Shown one piece after another: positions 54,408 through 63,537 of a stretch of DNA of 64,000 bases. The DNA lies in contig NZ_NESJ01000003.1 in NCBI RefSeq assembly GCF_003063645.1, positions 124,001 through 188,000 on the forward strand. The letters run 5' to 3'. A model generated the notes under the pieces. It had not been told where the DNA came from, made no database searches, and worked only from the letters and a program-made list of their open reading frames with translations. Position 1 is the stretch's first letter. Each line of letters opens with the position of its first letter. The stretch is from Limnohabitans sp. 2KL-51 (GTDB taxonomy: Bacteria; Pseudomonadota; Gammaproteobacteria; Burkholderiales; Burkholderiaceae_C). The translations under genes were made by a program, and so were the position numbers.

Positions 54408-54869
54408 ATGAGCCTGAAAGAACAAATCACCGAAGACATGAAAACCGCCATGCGGGCCAAAGACGCCGAGCGTCTGGGCACCATCCGCCTGCTGCTGTCG
54501 GCCCTGAAGCAAAAGGAAGTGGACGAGCGCATCGAACTGGATGACGTGGCCGTGGTGGCCATCGTGGACAAATTGATCAAGCAGCGCAAAGACTCGATCG
54601 CCGCCTTTGAACAAGCTGCCCGCCAAGATCTGGCCGACAAAGAAAAAGCCGAAATGGCTGTTTTGGTGGGCTACCTGCCAGCACGCATGTCGGCCGAAGA
54701 GGTGGCGGCTGCGGTGCAAGCCATCGTGGCCGAACTCGGCGAAGAAATGGGCAAGAAGGTGGGCCCAAGCGACATGGGCAAAGTCATGGGTGCGGTCAAA
54801 GCCCAACTGGCAGGCAAGGCCGATATGGGTCTGGTGTCCGCTGCCGTGAAGGCTGCGCTGGCGGGCTGA
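54408..54869 (+). CDS. yqeY: GatB/YqeY domain protein
   Basis: 153 residues. MSLKEQITEDMKTAMRAKDAERLGTIRLLLSALKQKEVDER is the typical YqeY start; the domain resembles the tail of the GatB amidotransferase subunit, but the free protein's function is unclear. ATG 54408 is given by homology; the frame from 54360 would start inside the rpsU terminator. It is separated from rpsU by that terminator and is convergent with the LysR gene at 54878. Confidence 0.95.
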   Translation: MSLKEQITEDMKTAMRAKDAERLGTIRLLLSALKQKEVDERIELDDVAVVAIVDKLIKQRKDSIAAFEQAARQDLADKEKAEMAVLVGYLPARMSAEEVAAAVQAIVAELGEEMGKKVGPSDMGKVMGAVKAQLAGKADMGLVSAAVKAALAG

Positions 54870-54877
54870 CCTGGGAT

Positions 54878-55816
54878 TCAGGCGGCCAGGCTCTGGGCAC
54901 TGTCTCTCAGGCAGCCCATGAAGATGCTTTGTTGCGTTTTCAGTCGCTCCTCGCGCAACCGAAAACAGCACATCGGCCCACTGAGCAGTTCTGCGGGTGC
55001 ACGCAGTGCTTGCACCTGCGCAGTGACTTGAAACTGCTTGGCCTGCTGATGGGCAATGGCCCACAGCATCGGGGTTTGACCGATCAGACTGAGGGCAAGC
55101 AAGGATGAGTCGGTTTGCACATCCGGTCCCTGCCTCGAGCGATCGCCGTTGCGGTGGACCGACAGCATGCGGTCAATTTTGGGACGCAATGGGGTCTGGG
55201 GCGGCGGCAGCACCCAGGCCTCTTGCGCCAGATCTGTCCACGTGATCTTCTTTTTTTTGTGAAGGCGGTGACCCGCTCCTGCGAGGATGGTGCTGTGCTC
55301 CTCGTATAAGGGCGTGACCTCAACCAGGTTTAAATCGACACGCAGCTCTGCGTGCGCCAGCATGAGGTCAAGGCGGCCATCCAGCAACTGCTCATAGAGC
55401 ACTTCCAGTGACTGCATCTGGGTGATGAGCAGCACCTCTGGCAAGATCTCACGCGAACGAGCCATGGCCCGCGCCAAGACCTCCGGCGAAAACGCAGACA
55501 GCACGCCTACACGCATCTCAGCGCTGACACCACCGGACAAGCCCAGCAAGTCCTCCTCGGCCAGATCGATCTCGGCCAACACGCGGTGGGCGTGCTGAAT
55601 GAGGCTCAAACCCGCCACAGTGGGCACCATGCGTTTGGTGGTGCGCTGAAACAAAATCACCTGCAACTGGTCCTCCAGCTGGGCAAGCGCCCTGGAGGCA
55701 GCCGGTTGGGTGGAGTGCAGGATATCGGCACACCGACTCAGGTTGAGCTCGCGTCCCAGAACGCTCACCAAGCGCAATTGCTTGAGCGTCAGCACCCTTT
55801 GTAAATTCAAAGCCAT
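54878..55816 (-). CDS. LysR-type transcriptional regulator
   Basis: 312 residues. The HTH at about residues 5-65 (LKQLRLVSVLGRELNLSRCADILHSTQPAASRALAQLEDQL) is followed by a substrate-binding domain. ATG 55816 is preferred over TTG 55822. It is divergent from a Bug protein and a GMC oxidoreductase gene, with palindromes in the 131-base gap, so it very likely controls that operon. The LHSTQPAASRAL helix places it with the GbpR/CbbR-like group, but the effector is unknown. Confidence 0.9.
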   Translation of the reverse strand: MALNLQRVLTLKQLRLVSVLGRELNLSRCADILHSTQPAASRALAQLEDQLQVILFQRTTKRMVPTVAGLSLIQHAHRVLAEIDLAEEDLLGLSGGVSAEMRVGVLSAFSPEVLARAMARSREILPEVLLITQMQSLEVLYEQLLDGRLDLMLAHAELRVDLNLVEVTPLYEEHSTILAGAGHRLHKKKKITWTDLAQEAWVLPPPQTPLRPKIDRMLSVHRNGDRSRQGPDVQTDSSLLALSLIGQTPMLWAIAHQQAKQFQVTAQVQALRAPAELLSGPMCCFRLREERLKTQQSIFMGCLRDSAQSLAA

Positions 55817-55822
55817 GATCAA

Positions 55823-55890
55823 TCATACCCATTCAGGTATGAATTCAGCAGCATTATTCATTTGTCATGACACAAGGTACTTTGAATAAT
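55823..55890. promoter_or_regulatory. Two dyads in the LysR-Bug divergent region
   Basis: TCATACC-N6-GGTATGA at 55823-55842 lies directly upstream of the LysR start. A second dyad, ATTATTCA (55853-55860) and TGAATAAT (55883-55890), flanks a smaller palindrome TGTCATGACA (55863-55872). They are candidate operators for the LysR protein and its divergent target. Confidence 0.65.
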
Positions 55891-55947
55891 GGCCAGCAGT
55901 CCAACACTTTTTGACCTCAATCTACACAATCCAGGAGACCATTCACC

Positions 55948-56928
55948 ATGCCAACCCTTACGGTTTCTCGACGCGCGACCCACACTTTTTTGGCCAGCCT
56001 GATGCTGACGATGGCCTCTGCCGCCATGGCACAAAACTACCCGAGCAAAGCCATCCGCATGGTCGTGCCCTGGCCCCCCGGTACGCCTGCCGATGTGTCC
56101 GGCCGCATGGTGGCTGAAAAAATGAGCACCGCTTTGGGCCAACCCATCGTGGTGGACAACAAGCCCGGTGCAGCAGGCACCATTGGCATGGCCGATGCGC
56201 TGCGCCAGCCTGCTGACGGTCATACCCTGTTTCTGCTGTCCTCGGCTTCACTAGTGGCACCGCTGCTGTTTCCAACGCAGTCCATTCAGTTCAGCCAACT
56301 CGAGCCCGTGGGCCACATGGCCTGGAGTTACAACGTGCTGGTCACGCCAGTGACCAGTGCCCTGAAAGGCCCTGCAGACATTGTGCAAACGGCCAAAGCC
56401 AAACCGGGCACCTTGAGTTTCGCATCCGGTGGCAACGGCACACCCGCCCATCTGGCTGGCGAACTGTTCAAGCAACAAACCGGCACTGTGACCACCCATG
56501 TGCCTTACAACCAATTTGGCATGGCCATTGGGGACCTGATCGCCGACCGCACCAACTTCATGTTTTTGACGGCCTCGGCCGCCATCCCGCAAATTCAAGG
56601 CGGCAAACTCAAGGCCATGGCCGTAACAGGGGCCAAACGCTTGCCTGCCCTGAAAGAGGTGCCCACCATGGCCGAGCAAGGCTTTGCTGACTTCGTGTTG
56701 CGCTCCTTCGACGGGATGATGGTCAAGGCAGGCACCCCCAAGGAAGTGGTCGAGCGCCTGAACACCGAACTGAACAAAGTCTTGAATCTGCCCGATGTTC
56801 GCGAACGCCTGGGGGCCTTGGCACTGGAGACCGAGCCCATGAGCGGCGGCCAGTTTGGTGCCGTCATTGCCGCTGAAACCGAAAAGTGGCAACGCATCGG
56901 ACGCGCTGCCCTGATCAAGGCCGATTGA
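55948..56928 (+). CDS. Bug/TctC-type periplasmic binding protein (3)
   Basis: 326 residues with a signal peptide (about 1-28, LASLMLTMASAAMA) and the mature start QNYPSKAIRMVVPWPPGTPADVSGRMVAEKM, then VDNKPGAAGTIGMADAL. It should bind a carboxylate ligand. Its stop is followed at once by the ATG of the GMC oxidoreductase (TGAATG), so the two are one operon. CAGGAGACC precedes its start. No TctA/TctB genes adjoin. Confidence 0.95.
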   Translation: MPTLTVSRRATHTFLASLMLTMASAAMAQNYPSKAIRMVVPWPPGTPADVSGRMVAEKMSTALGQPIVVDNKPGAAGTIGMADALRQPADGHTLFLLSSASLVAPLLFPTQSIQFSQLEPVGHMAWSYNVLVTPVTSALKGPADIVQTAKAKPGTLSFASGGNGTPAHLAGELFKQQTGTVTTHVPYNQFGMAIGDLIADRTNFMFLTASAAIPQIQGGKLKAMAVTGAKRLPALKEVPTMAEQGFADFVLRSFDGMMVKAGTPKEVVERLNTELNKVLNLPDVRERLGALALETEPMSGGQFGAVIAAETEKWQRIGRAALIKAD

Positions 56929-58545
56929 ATGAGCACCACGGTCACCTCGTGCGACATCGTCATTGTTGGGGCAGGCTCGGCTGGCTGCACCCTGGCTGCC
57001 CGGCTGAGCGAAGACCCAAACCTGCAGGTCACTTTGATCGAAGCCGGCACGCCCTCCAAATACCGATGGCTGAACATTCCCATCGGCTACTTCAAAACCG
57101 TTGGCAACCCGGCTCATGATTGGCAATTTGAAACAGAACCCGAGGCGGGCATGGCCGATCGGCGCTTGCCCTGGCCCAGGGGCAAGGGCACGGGAGGCTC
57201 CAGCCTGATCAACGGCATGCTGTATTTGCGCGGTCACCAACAGGACTACGACCGTTGGCAAGCCCTGGGCAACCCAGGCTGGTCCTGGGCCGATGTGTTG
57301 CCCTATTTCCAGCGCGCCATGAACACCGACCGCCCCCATCCCGGTGATGGCCAAGGGGGGCCTTTATGGGTTTCTGAGGTGCCCCATGATCCGCTGTCCG
57401 ATGCGTTTGTTGCAGCCGCTGCGCAATGCGGCATTGCACGGACAGGCGACTTCAATGGTGGTGACAACTCGGGTGCCGGATACTTTCGCATGAACACACG
57501 CCACGGCCAACGCATGAGCACCGAGCGGGCCTATTTACGGCTCGCCATGCAACGCCCCAACTTGCAGGTCATCAGTGGCGCGCAGGTCACCCGCATCCTG
57601 ATGCAGGGCACACGAGCACAAGGCGTGAGCTGGCTGCAAAACGGGTACAGCCACAGCCTGCACGCCCGGCATGAAGTGGTGCTTTGCGCAGGCGCCATCC
57701 AGTCACCGCAACTCTTGCAGCTGTCCGGCATTGGCCCAAGCGCCTTGCTGGGCAAGCACCAAATTGCGCCGGTCGTTGATTTGCCAGGCGTGGGCGAAAA
57801 CCTGCAAGACCACTTGCAAGTGCGCCCGTCCTTTCGCTGCCAAGGGGTGGAGACCCTGAACGATGTGGCCAACAGCCGTTGGCGCAGTGCACGCGACTTT
57901 TTGCGTTACCAACTCACCCGTTCTGGGTCTCTGGCCACCGGGGTTTACCGGGCTGGTGCGTTTTTGTCAGTGGACAATGCCCAGCAGCCCCACTGGCCCA
58001 ATGTGCAGATCCATTTCGGCCTGGTCAGCTTTGACCGCCCCCACCAACCGCCTCACCCTTTTCCGGGCATCACCTTGTCGGCCTGCATTTTGCGGCCCGA
58101 AAGCCGAGGGCGTATTCAGATTCGCAGCGCTGACCCCCTGGCCGCTCCCGAGATCCAGGCCAATTATCTGAGCGCTGAAAACGACCAACGCCTGGCCGTG
58201 CAGATGGTGCGCAAAATGCGCGAAATCGCCAGCCAGTCACCGCTGTCCGACATCATTGTGCAAGAGCACGAACCCGGTGCCGCAACCCAAAGTGATGCCG
58301 ATCTGCTCGATTGGGTGCGCCGCCGCGCGGGCAGCATTTTTCACCCGGTGGGCTCTTGCGCCATGGGCCCGGCGAGCGACCCGATGGCGGTTGTCGATGC
58401 CCGGCTGCGGGTGCATGGTGTGCAAGGTCTGCGTGTGGTGGATGGCGCGGTCATGCCGCGCATCGTGTCAGGCAACACCAACGCGCCCATCATCATGCTG
58501 GCCGAAAAAGCCGCTGACCTGATCCGCGCGGACCTGCGGGCTTAA
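56929..58545 (+). CDS. GMC-family FAD oxidoreductase
   Basis: 538 residues. [28 protein letters not shown] binds [24 protein letters not shown] is the GMC signature 1, and [16 protein letters not shown] signature 2. The active-site pair lies in [10 protein letters not shown] (His) and SGNTNAP (Asn). The family oxidises alcohols (choline, glucose, alkanols) to aldehydes or ketones. It is co-transcribed with a Bug protein, which may bring in the substrate. It overlaps the convergent MarR gene by four bases. Confidence 0.94.
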   Translation: MSTTVTSCDIVIVGAGSAGCTLAARLSEDPNLQVTLIEAGTPSKYRWLNIPIGYFKTVGNPAHDWQFETEPEAGMADRRLPWPRGKGTGGSSLINGMLYLRGHQQDYDRWQALGNPGWSWADVLPYFQRAMNTDRPHPGDGQGGPLWVSEVPHDPLSDAFVAAAAQCGIARTGDFNGGDNSGAGYFRMNTRHGQRMSTERAYLRLAMQRPNLQVISGAQVTRILMQGTRAQGVSWLQNGYSHSLHARHEVVLCAGAIQSPQLLQLSGIGPSALLGKHQIAPVVDLPGVGENLQDHLQVRPSFRCQGVETLNDVANSRWRSARDFLRYQLTRSGSLATGVYRAGAFLSVDNAQQPHWPNVQIHFGLVSFDRPHQPPHPFPGITLSACILRPESRGRIQIRSADPLAAPEIQANYLSAENDQRLAVQMVRKMREIASQSPLSDIIVQEHEPGAATQSDADLLDWVRRRAGSIFHPVGSCAMGPASDPMAVVDARLRVHGVQGLRVVDGAVMPRIVSGNTNAPIIMLAEKAADLIRADLRA

Positions 58546-59114
58546 TCGACCAGGGGCGTTGATTTCCAATGGGCGCGGCTGCCACCCAGCCTGCGTCCGG
58601 TGGCACCTTCGGGCTTGTGTCTTTGCGCTACGGCCAATGCGCGCGCGCGCAGGCTGTGCATGGCCCGGGCCAGCGCTGCACGCTCGTCGGTGCTCAGGTC
58701 TTGCATGACCTCGTTGTGCACCTGAACCACGCGGGGAAAGATTTGCCGGTACAACTGCATGCCGGCCTCCGTCAGTTGAACCCTCGCCTTGCGACCGTCC
58801 CCGGGAACGGGCTGGCGGTCCACCAAACCCTTGACCATCAGGCCGCGCAAGGTTTTGGAGGCTTGCGATCGGTCCACCGTGGTGCGGGCTGCCAAGTCCG
58901 AAGGTGACATGCCCCCGAGTTCGGCCAACATCGCCACAAACTGCCACTCCTCGCGGGTGATGCCGTACTCGTTTTCGCAGATGCGGGTCACCAATGAACC
59001 GCTGATGCCCAGGAACTCGTGCAGCTGAAAATTGAGCAGATCGAAGATCGACTGCGGATTTTCAAACTGGGGCAGCGGATCGGGGGCCGCCAGGGATGAC
59101 TTGGGAAAACCCAT
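58542..59114 (-). CDS. MarR-type transcriptional regulator
   Basis: 190 residues with the MarR winged-helix core at about 30-145: WQFVAMLAELGGMSPSDLAARTTVDRSQASKTLRGLMVKGLVDRQPVPGDGRKARVQLT. An N-terminal extension (SLVTRICENEYGIT) and a basic C-terminal tail flank it. It is divergent from the aminotransferase-TctCBA-HDAC operon by 80 bases and is its probable regulator. ATG 59114 is chosen because the longer frame crosses the divergent promoter. Confidence 0.9.
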   Translation of the reverse strand: MGFPKSSLAAPDPLPQFENPQSIFDLLNFQLHEFLGISGSLVTRICENEYGITREEWQFVAMLAELGGMSPSDLAARTTVDRSQASKTLRGLMVKGLVDRQPVPGDGRKARVQLTEAGMQLYRQIFPRVVQVHNEVMQDLSTDERAALARAMHSLRARALAVAQRHKPEGATGRRLGGSRAHWKSTPLVD

Positions 59115-59194
59115 GGTTTCAACAACCTGTCTACGGGAAAGACCTGAGGATAATGGATTTTTTCCATTACCCCCTTCATGCCTATGCTTGAAGC

Positions 59195-60556
59195 ATGAAT
59201 CCAAACAGCATCGACATCCGCAGCGCCAACGCGCAGCACATGTACCACCCCATGATCGACCCCAAGGCGGTGCAGGCATCCCCACCATTGATCATTGACC
59301 GGGGCGAAGGCGTCTATGTTTACGACATTGACGGCAAGCGCTACCTGGATACGGTGGCCTCGTTGTGGAACGTGAACGTGGGGCACAACCGCCCCGAGGT
59401 CATCAACGCCATCAAGGCGCAGCTGGACAAGCTGGCTTACTACTCCACTTTTCAAAACACCTCAAACCCGCCCGCCATCGAACTGTCGGCCCGGCTGATG
59501 CGCATGTTCGCACCAGAAAAAATGAACAAGGTGTTCTTTTCCTCCGGTGGCTCAGACGCGGTGGAAACCGCGCTCAAATTGGCGCGCCAATACTGGAAGC
59601 TGAACGGCCAGCCCGATCGTCACCAGTTCATCTCGCTCAAATGGGGCTACCACGGGGTGCATTTTGGTGGCGCGTCCATCAACGGCAACCCGATGTTCCG
59701 CAGCGCCTACGAACCCCTGCTGCCGGGCTGCCACCTGGCCGAAACGCCCTACACCTACCGCAACCCGTGGAACGAAACCGACCCGGCAAAGCTGGCCCAG
59801 CTGTGCCTGGACCAGTTGGCCCAGCTGATCGAGCAAATTGGGGCGCACCACATCGCCGCCCTGGTGGCCGAGCCCGTGCAAGGCGCAGGCGGCGTGATCG
59901 TGCCGCACGAGAGCTACTGGCCGGGCCTGCGGCAACTGCTCGACCAGCATGGCATTTTGCTCATCAGCGATGAAATCGTGACCGGCTTTGGCCGCATTGG
60001 CGCCATGTGTGGTGCGCGCGCCTGGGGCGTGGCCTCCGACATCATGGCCATGGCCAAGGGCATCAATTCGGGCTATGTGCCCTTGGGGGCCACGCTCATC
60101 AACGAACGCGTGGCCAGCGCCTGGAACCAGCCCGGCGTGCCCGCTGCGCTGATGCACGGCTACACTTATTCGGGCCATGCCCTGGCCTGCGCTGCGGCCA
60201 ACGCCAACCTGGACATCGTGGCCAGCGAAGACCTGCCCGGCAACGCCAGCCGCGTAGGGGCCTACATGCAAGACAAGTTGCAGGAGCTGATGGCCTACGC
60301 CCATGTGGGCGAAGTGCGCGGCAAAGGCATGATGGCCGCCGTTGAACTGGTGACCGACAAAGCCAGCAAGGCCATGCTCATGCCGCCCTCGCCTTACATC
60401 CAGAAGTTGGTGGGCACGGCCCGCCAAGCGGGTGCCATCATCCGCGTGCAAGGCAACCGGCTGATCCTGTCGCCGCCCCTGGTCTTTACGCGCCAGGATG
60501 TTGACGAAAGCCTGCGCATCTTGCACATCGCGTTCTCTGCCGCAGAAAAAGTTTGA
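59195..60556 (+). CDS. Class III (omega) aminotransferase
   Basis: 453 residues. The fold-type I PLP set is clear: FFSSGGSDAVETALKLAR (phosphate loop), LLISDEIVTGFGRIG with Asp of about residue 259, and Lys of about residue 288 in AMAKGINSGY forming the Schiff base. The family transfers amino groups from omega-amino acids, putrescine-like amines or beta-alanine to pyruvate or 2-oxoglutarate. With a downstream HDAC/acetylpolyamine-amidohydrolase-like gene and a carboxylate transporter, use of an acylated amine is a reasonable guess. Confidence 0.94.
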   Translation: MNPNSIDIRSANAQHMYHPMIDPKAVQASPPLIIDRGEGVYVYDIDGKRYLDTVASLWNVNVGHNRPEVINAIKAQLDKLAYYSTFQNTSNPPAIELSARLMRMFAPEKMNKVFFSSGGSDAVETALKLARQYWKLNGQPDRHQFISLKWGYHGVHFGGASINGNPMFRSAYEPLLPGCHLAETPYTYRNPWNETDPAKLAQLCLDQLAQLIEQIGAHHIAALVAEPVQGAGGVIVPHESYWPGLRQLLDQHGILLISDEIVTGFGRIGAMCGARAWGVASDIMAMAKGINSGYVPLGATLINERVASAWNQPGVPAALMHGYTYSGHALACAAANANLDIVASEDLPGNASRVGAYMQDKLQELMAYAHVGEVRGKGMMAAVELVTDKASKAMLMPPSPYIQKLVGTARQAGAIIRVQGNRLILSPPLVFTRQDVDESLRILHIAFSAAEKV

Positions 60557-60587
60557 TTTCACTTCCCCCCACCCTCAGGAGACTCAC

Positions 60588-61544
60588 ATGAACCACCGCA
60601 TCCGTTTGATCGCCCTGGCCGCATTGGCCACCGCCGCTGCCCTGCCCGCCATGGCGCAAGACAAATGGCCCAGCAAGCCCATCGAGATCATCTACCCCTA
60701 CCCACCGGGTAACGACATGGACGTGGTGACCCGCCTGGTCGCAGAAGGCATGAGCAAACGCCTGGGCGTACCGGTGCAGGTGATCAACAAGCCCGGCGGC
60801 GGCGGCGTGGTGGGCTTTGCCGAGATGCTCCGCGCCAAACCCGATGGCTACACCATCGGCACCTGGACGCCTGGCCCTGGCATTTCGCAAATCATCGCCG
60901 GCAATACACCCTACAAAATCAGCGACTACCAGTCGGTGGGAGCCATGCTGATCAACGACTTCGTGCTGGCTGCGCGTGGCGACATTCCGGCCACCAACCT
61001 CAAGGAATTCGCAGCCTGGGCGAAGAAAAGCGGCAAGCCCGTGGTGATTGGCAGCTATGCCCCAGCTGCCGTGCCAGCGCTGATCGCAGCCAGGATTGCC
61101 AAGAAAGACGGCTGGGCCTACAAGGTCGTGTCCTTTCCCAACCCCAGCGCCAAGGAACTGATCGCGGGCGATGCCGACCTGACCACTTCAGGTGCTGATG
61201 GCGCCATCTCTTTCGCCAAGGTTGGGCAAGTCAAGATCCTGTCGACCTGGCGCCCTCAGCGCAACCCCGCGTTCCCGAACACCGCAACACCTGCCGAAGA
61301 AGGCTATGGTGACCTGTACACCTGGGGCGGCATGGCAGCACCCGTGGGTGTGCCCAAGGACATCATCAACAAGCTCTCGAGCGTGATGATGGAAGCCATC
61401 AATGACAAAGCGGTGCAGGATCATTTCAAGAAAGCCGGTAGCCCGACCTTCACCATGACCGCTGACCAAATGAACAAGCGCGTGACTGACGACGCCAAAT
61501 GGATTGGCGATCTGATGACCGAACTGGGCATGGCCAAGAAGTGA
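60588..61544 (+). CDS. TctC-type periplasmic binding protein of a complete TctCBA system
   Basis: 318 residues. Signal peptide to about residue 22 (ALAALATAAALPAMA), then QDKWPSKPIEIIYPYPPGNDMDVVTRLVAEGM and INKPGGGGVVGFAEML. CAGGAGACTCAC precedes ATG 60588. Unlike the three other Bug proteins in the window, this one is directly followed by TctB and TctA genes and is the specific receptor of a full tripartite tricarboxylate transporter. Confidence 0.95.
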   Translation: MNHRIRLIALAALATAAALPAMAQDKWPSKPIEIIYPYPPGNDMDVVTRLVAEGMSKRLGVPVQVINKPGGGGVVGFAEMLRAKPDGYTIGTWTPGPGISQIIAGNTPYKISDYQSVGAMLINDFVLAARGDIPATNLKEFAAWAKKSGKPVVIGSYAPAAVPALIAARIAKKDGWAYKVVSFPNPSAKELIAGDADLTTSGADGAISFAKVGQVKILSTWRPQRNPAFPNTATPAEEGYGDLYTWGGMAAPVGVPKDIINKLSSVMMEAINDKAVQDHFKKAGSPTFTMTADQMNKRVTDDAKWIGDLMTELGMAKK

Positions 61545-61546
61545 CG

Positions 61547-62035
61547 ATGAGACCTGAGTCAAGCCTTCGCGGATGGTCCTGGGACCGGGTGTTCTTGCTG
61601 GTGCTGGCCCTGCTGGCGGGGGGACTGGCGCTGGCCAGCCGAACACTCATCGTGCCTTATCCCCAAGCGGTGGCTTGGTTCGAATCGGCGGCATTTTTTC
61701 CGTTGCTGGCCCTGGGCCTGATGGCCCTGGCGGGTGTGGTGGAGGTCTTCCATCGCCGGCGCGCCCTCGAACTCAAGGACTCTGAAGAGCTCAACTCCAG
61801 CCAGGCCCGCATGGGCCTGGCCTGGGCCATGCTGGGCCTGTTTGGCCTGTACATGCTGGCCGTGCCCTGGCTGGGTTACCTGAGCAGCACTTTGCTCTTT
61901 CTGGTGGCCAGCAGTCGGGTGCTGGGCTTTTCCTGGCGCACCACCTGGGCGTTGAGCCTGCCCTTGTCGCTGGCCATGTGGTGGGTGTTTTTGAAACTTC
62001 TCAAAGTCCACTTCGGACACGGCTGGTTGATCTGA
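61547..62035 (+). CDS. TctB-type small membrane subunit
   Basis: 162 residues with about four hydrophobic spans (FLLVLALLAGGLALAS; AFFPLLALGLMALAGVV; AWAMLGLFGLYMLAV; WALSLPLSLAMWWVFL), the size and pattern of TctB, the poorly conserved small subunit of tripartite tricarboxylate transporters. It starts at ATG 61547, two bases after the TctC stop, and ends two bases before the TctA start. Confidence 0.92.
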   Translation: MRPESSLRGWSWDRVFLLVLALLAGGLALASRTLIVPYPQAVAWFESAAFFPLLALGLMALAGVVEVFHRRRALELKDSEELNSSQARMGLAWAMLGLFGLYMLAVPWLGYLSSTLLFLVASSRVLGFSWRTTWALSLPLSLAMWWVFLKLLKVHFGHGWLI

Positions 62036-62037
62036 GC

Positions 62038-63531
62038 ATGGAATTTTTTGAAAGCTTGTCGCAGGGTTTTGCGGCGCTAGGCACCTGGCCAATCGTGCTG
62101 TCCCTGTTGATGGGCTCGGCCCTGGGCATTGTGGTGGGCGTGCTGCCCGGTGTAGGGCCGGGTGTGACGATTGCCGTGCTGCTGCCCTTCACTTACGGCA
62201 TGACACCGCTGGCGGGCATTTCCTTGCTGTTGGGGGTGTACTGCGGGGCCTTTTACGGCGGCGCGGTCACCTCCATCCTGATTCGTACACCGGGCGAAGC
62301 CTCGTCCATCATGACCATGTTTGATGGTTACCCCATGGCCAAGAACGGTCAAGCGCAAAGGGCTTTGTCATTGGCCTTCATGTCGGCTTTCATTGGCGGG
62401 ATCGTGAGCGCCTTGCTGCTCGGCCTGGCGGCCCGACCGCTGGCGGGTTTTGCGGCCAAATTTGGTGCACCAGAAACCGTGATGGCCATCTTGCTGGCCA
62501 GCCTGTGTGTGGGTAAAGCCTATCACCGCCAGTTTGCCTCGGCCATGATGATGATGTGCCTGGGCTTTTTCCTGGCCACCGTGGGCATCGACCCCAACTC
62601 CAACGAACAGCGCTACACCCTGGGAATCCCCGCCTTGCTCAGCGGCATCCCGCTGGTGCCGGTGGCGGTGGGCATGTTCGGCATGGCGCAGGCTTTGGTC
62701 ATGGTCAGCTCACCCGTGCCCAAGTTTGACTCGTCCCTGATTGGCCGTGCTGGCGTGTCTTGGCGGGCCTTTTTAGAGCCCTTCAAATACCCCAAAACTT
62801 TGGGCAAAGGCTTGTTTCTGGGCTCGGCCATTGGTGTCTTGCCCGCTGTGGGTGCGGCCCTGTCCACCTCGCTGGCTTACTTTTGGGCACAACGCGGTGC
62901 CAAAGACCCGACGCCCTTTGGCGAAGGCAACCCTGAGGGCATTGTGGCCGCCGAGAGTGCCAACAACTCCAACTCGGGCGGCGCCATGATCACGGTGCTG
63001 ACACTGGGCATTCCGGGCGACGCCATCACCGCCATCATCATGGGCGTGTTTGTGGTGCACGGCATCGTGCCCGGCCCATCGCTGTTCATGGACCGCCCCG
63101 AAATCATCAACGGCGTGCTGTCGGCCTTGCTGGTCATCAACGTGGTCATCCTGATTTTGCTCGTGGTGTGCGTCAAACCCCTGGCCCGTCTGGCTTATGT
63201 GAACCCGCGCATCCTGGGCCTGGCCATTTTGGCGCTGTGCTTTGTGGGGGCCTATTCGGCAGCCAACTCCATGTATTTCGTGCTGATTGCCACGGTGTTC
63301 GGCGTCTTCGGACTGGTCTGTGCGCGGGCCAATATCCCGACCATTCCGCTGATTTTGGGCATGGTCATGGGCGACACGCTGGAGTCGACTTTGCGCCAGA
63401 CGCTGGGCCGCAGCGACGGCTCCTTGATGCCCTTCATCGAACGCCCGATCTCGGCGAGCATCCTGGCCGTCATGGTTCTGATGTTGGTCTGGCCCTGGTT
63501 GTCCCGACTCGTCTCTTCCCGCAAAGCCTGA
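62038..63531 (+). CDS. TctA-type large membrane subunit
   Basis: 497 residues, the usual TctA length, with about twelve hydrophobic spans. The family motifs are present: GVLPGVGPGVTIAVLLPFTYG near the start, GGAVTSILIRTPGEASSIMTMFDGYPMA, and LTLGIPGDAITAIIMG. It forms the Na+-coupled channel for the carboxylate delivered by TctC. It is the third of the TctCBA genes and is followed six bases later by the HDAC-like gene. Confidence 0.96.
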   Translation: MEFFESLSQGFAALGTWPIVLSLLMGSALGIVVGVLPGVGPGVTIAVLLPFTYGMTPLAGISLLLGVYCGAFYGGAVTSILIRTPGEASSIMTMFDGYPMAKNGQAQRALSLAFMSAFIGGIVSALLLGLAARPLAGFAAKFGAPETVMAILLASLCVGKAYHRQFASAMMMMCLGFFLATVGIDPNSNEQRYTLGIPALLSGIPLVPVAVGMFGMAQALVMVSSPVPKFDSSLIGRAGVSWRAFLEPFKYPKTLGKGLFLGSAIGVLPAVGAALSTSLAYFWAQRGAKDPTPFGEGNPEGIVAAESANNSNSGGAMITVLTLGIPGDAITAIIMGVFVVHGIVPGPSLFMDRPEIINGVLSALLVINVVILILLVVCVKPLARLAYVNPRILGLAILALCFVGAYSAANSMYFVLIATVFGVFGLVCARANIPTIPLILGMVMGDTLESTLRQTLGRSDGSLMPFIERPISASILAVMVLMLVWPWLSRLVSSRKA

Positions 63532-63537
63532 CCCCTC

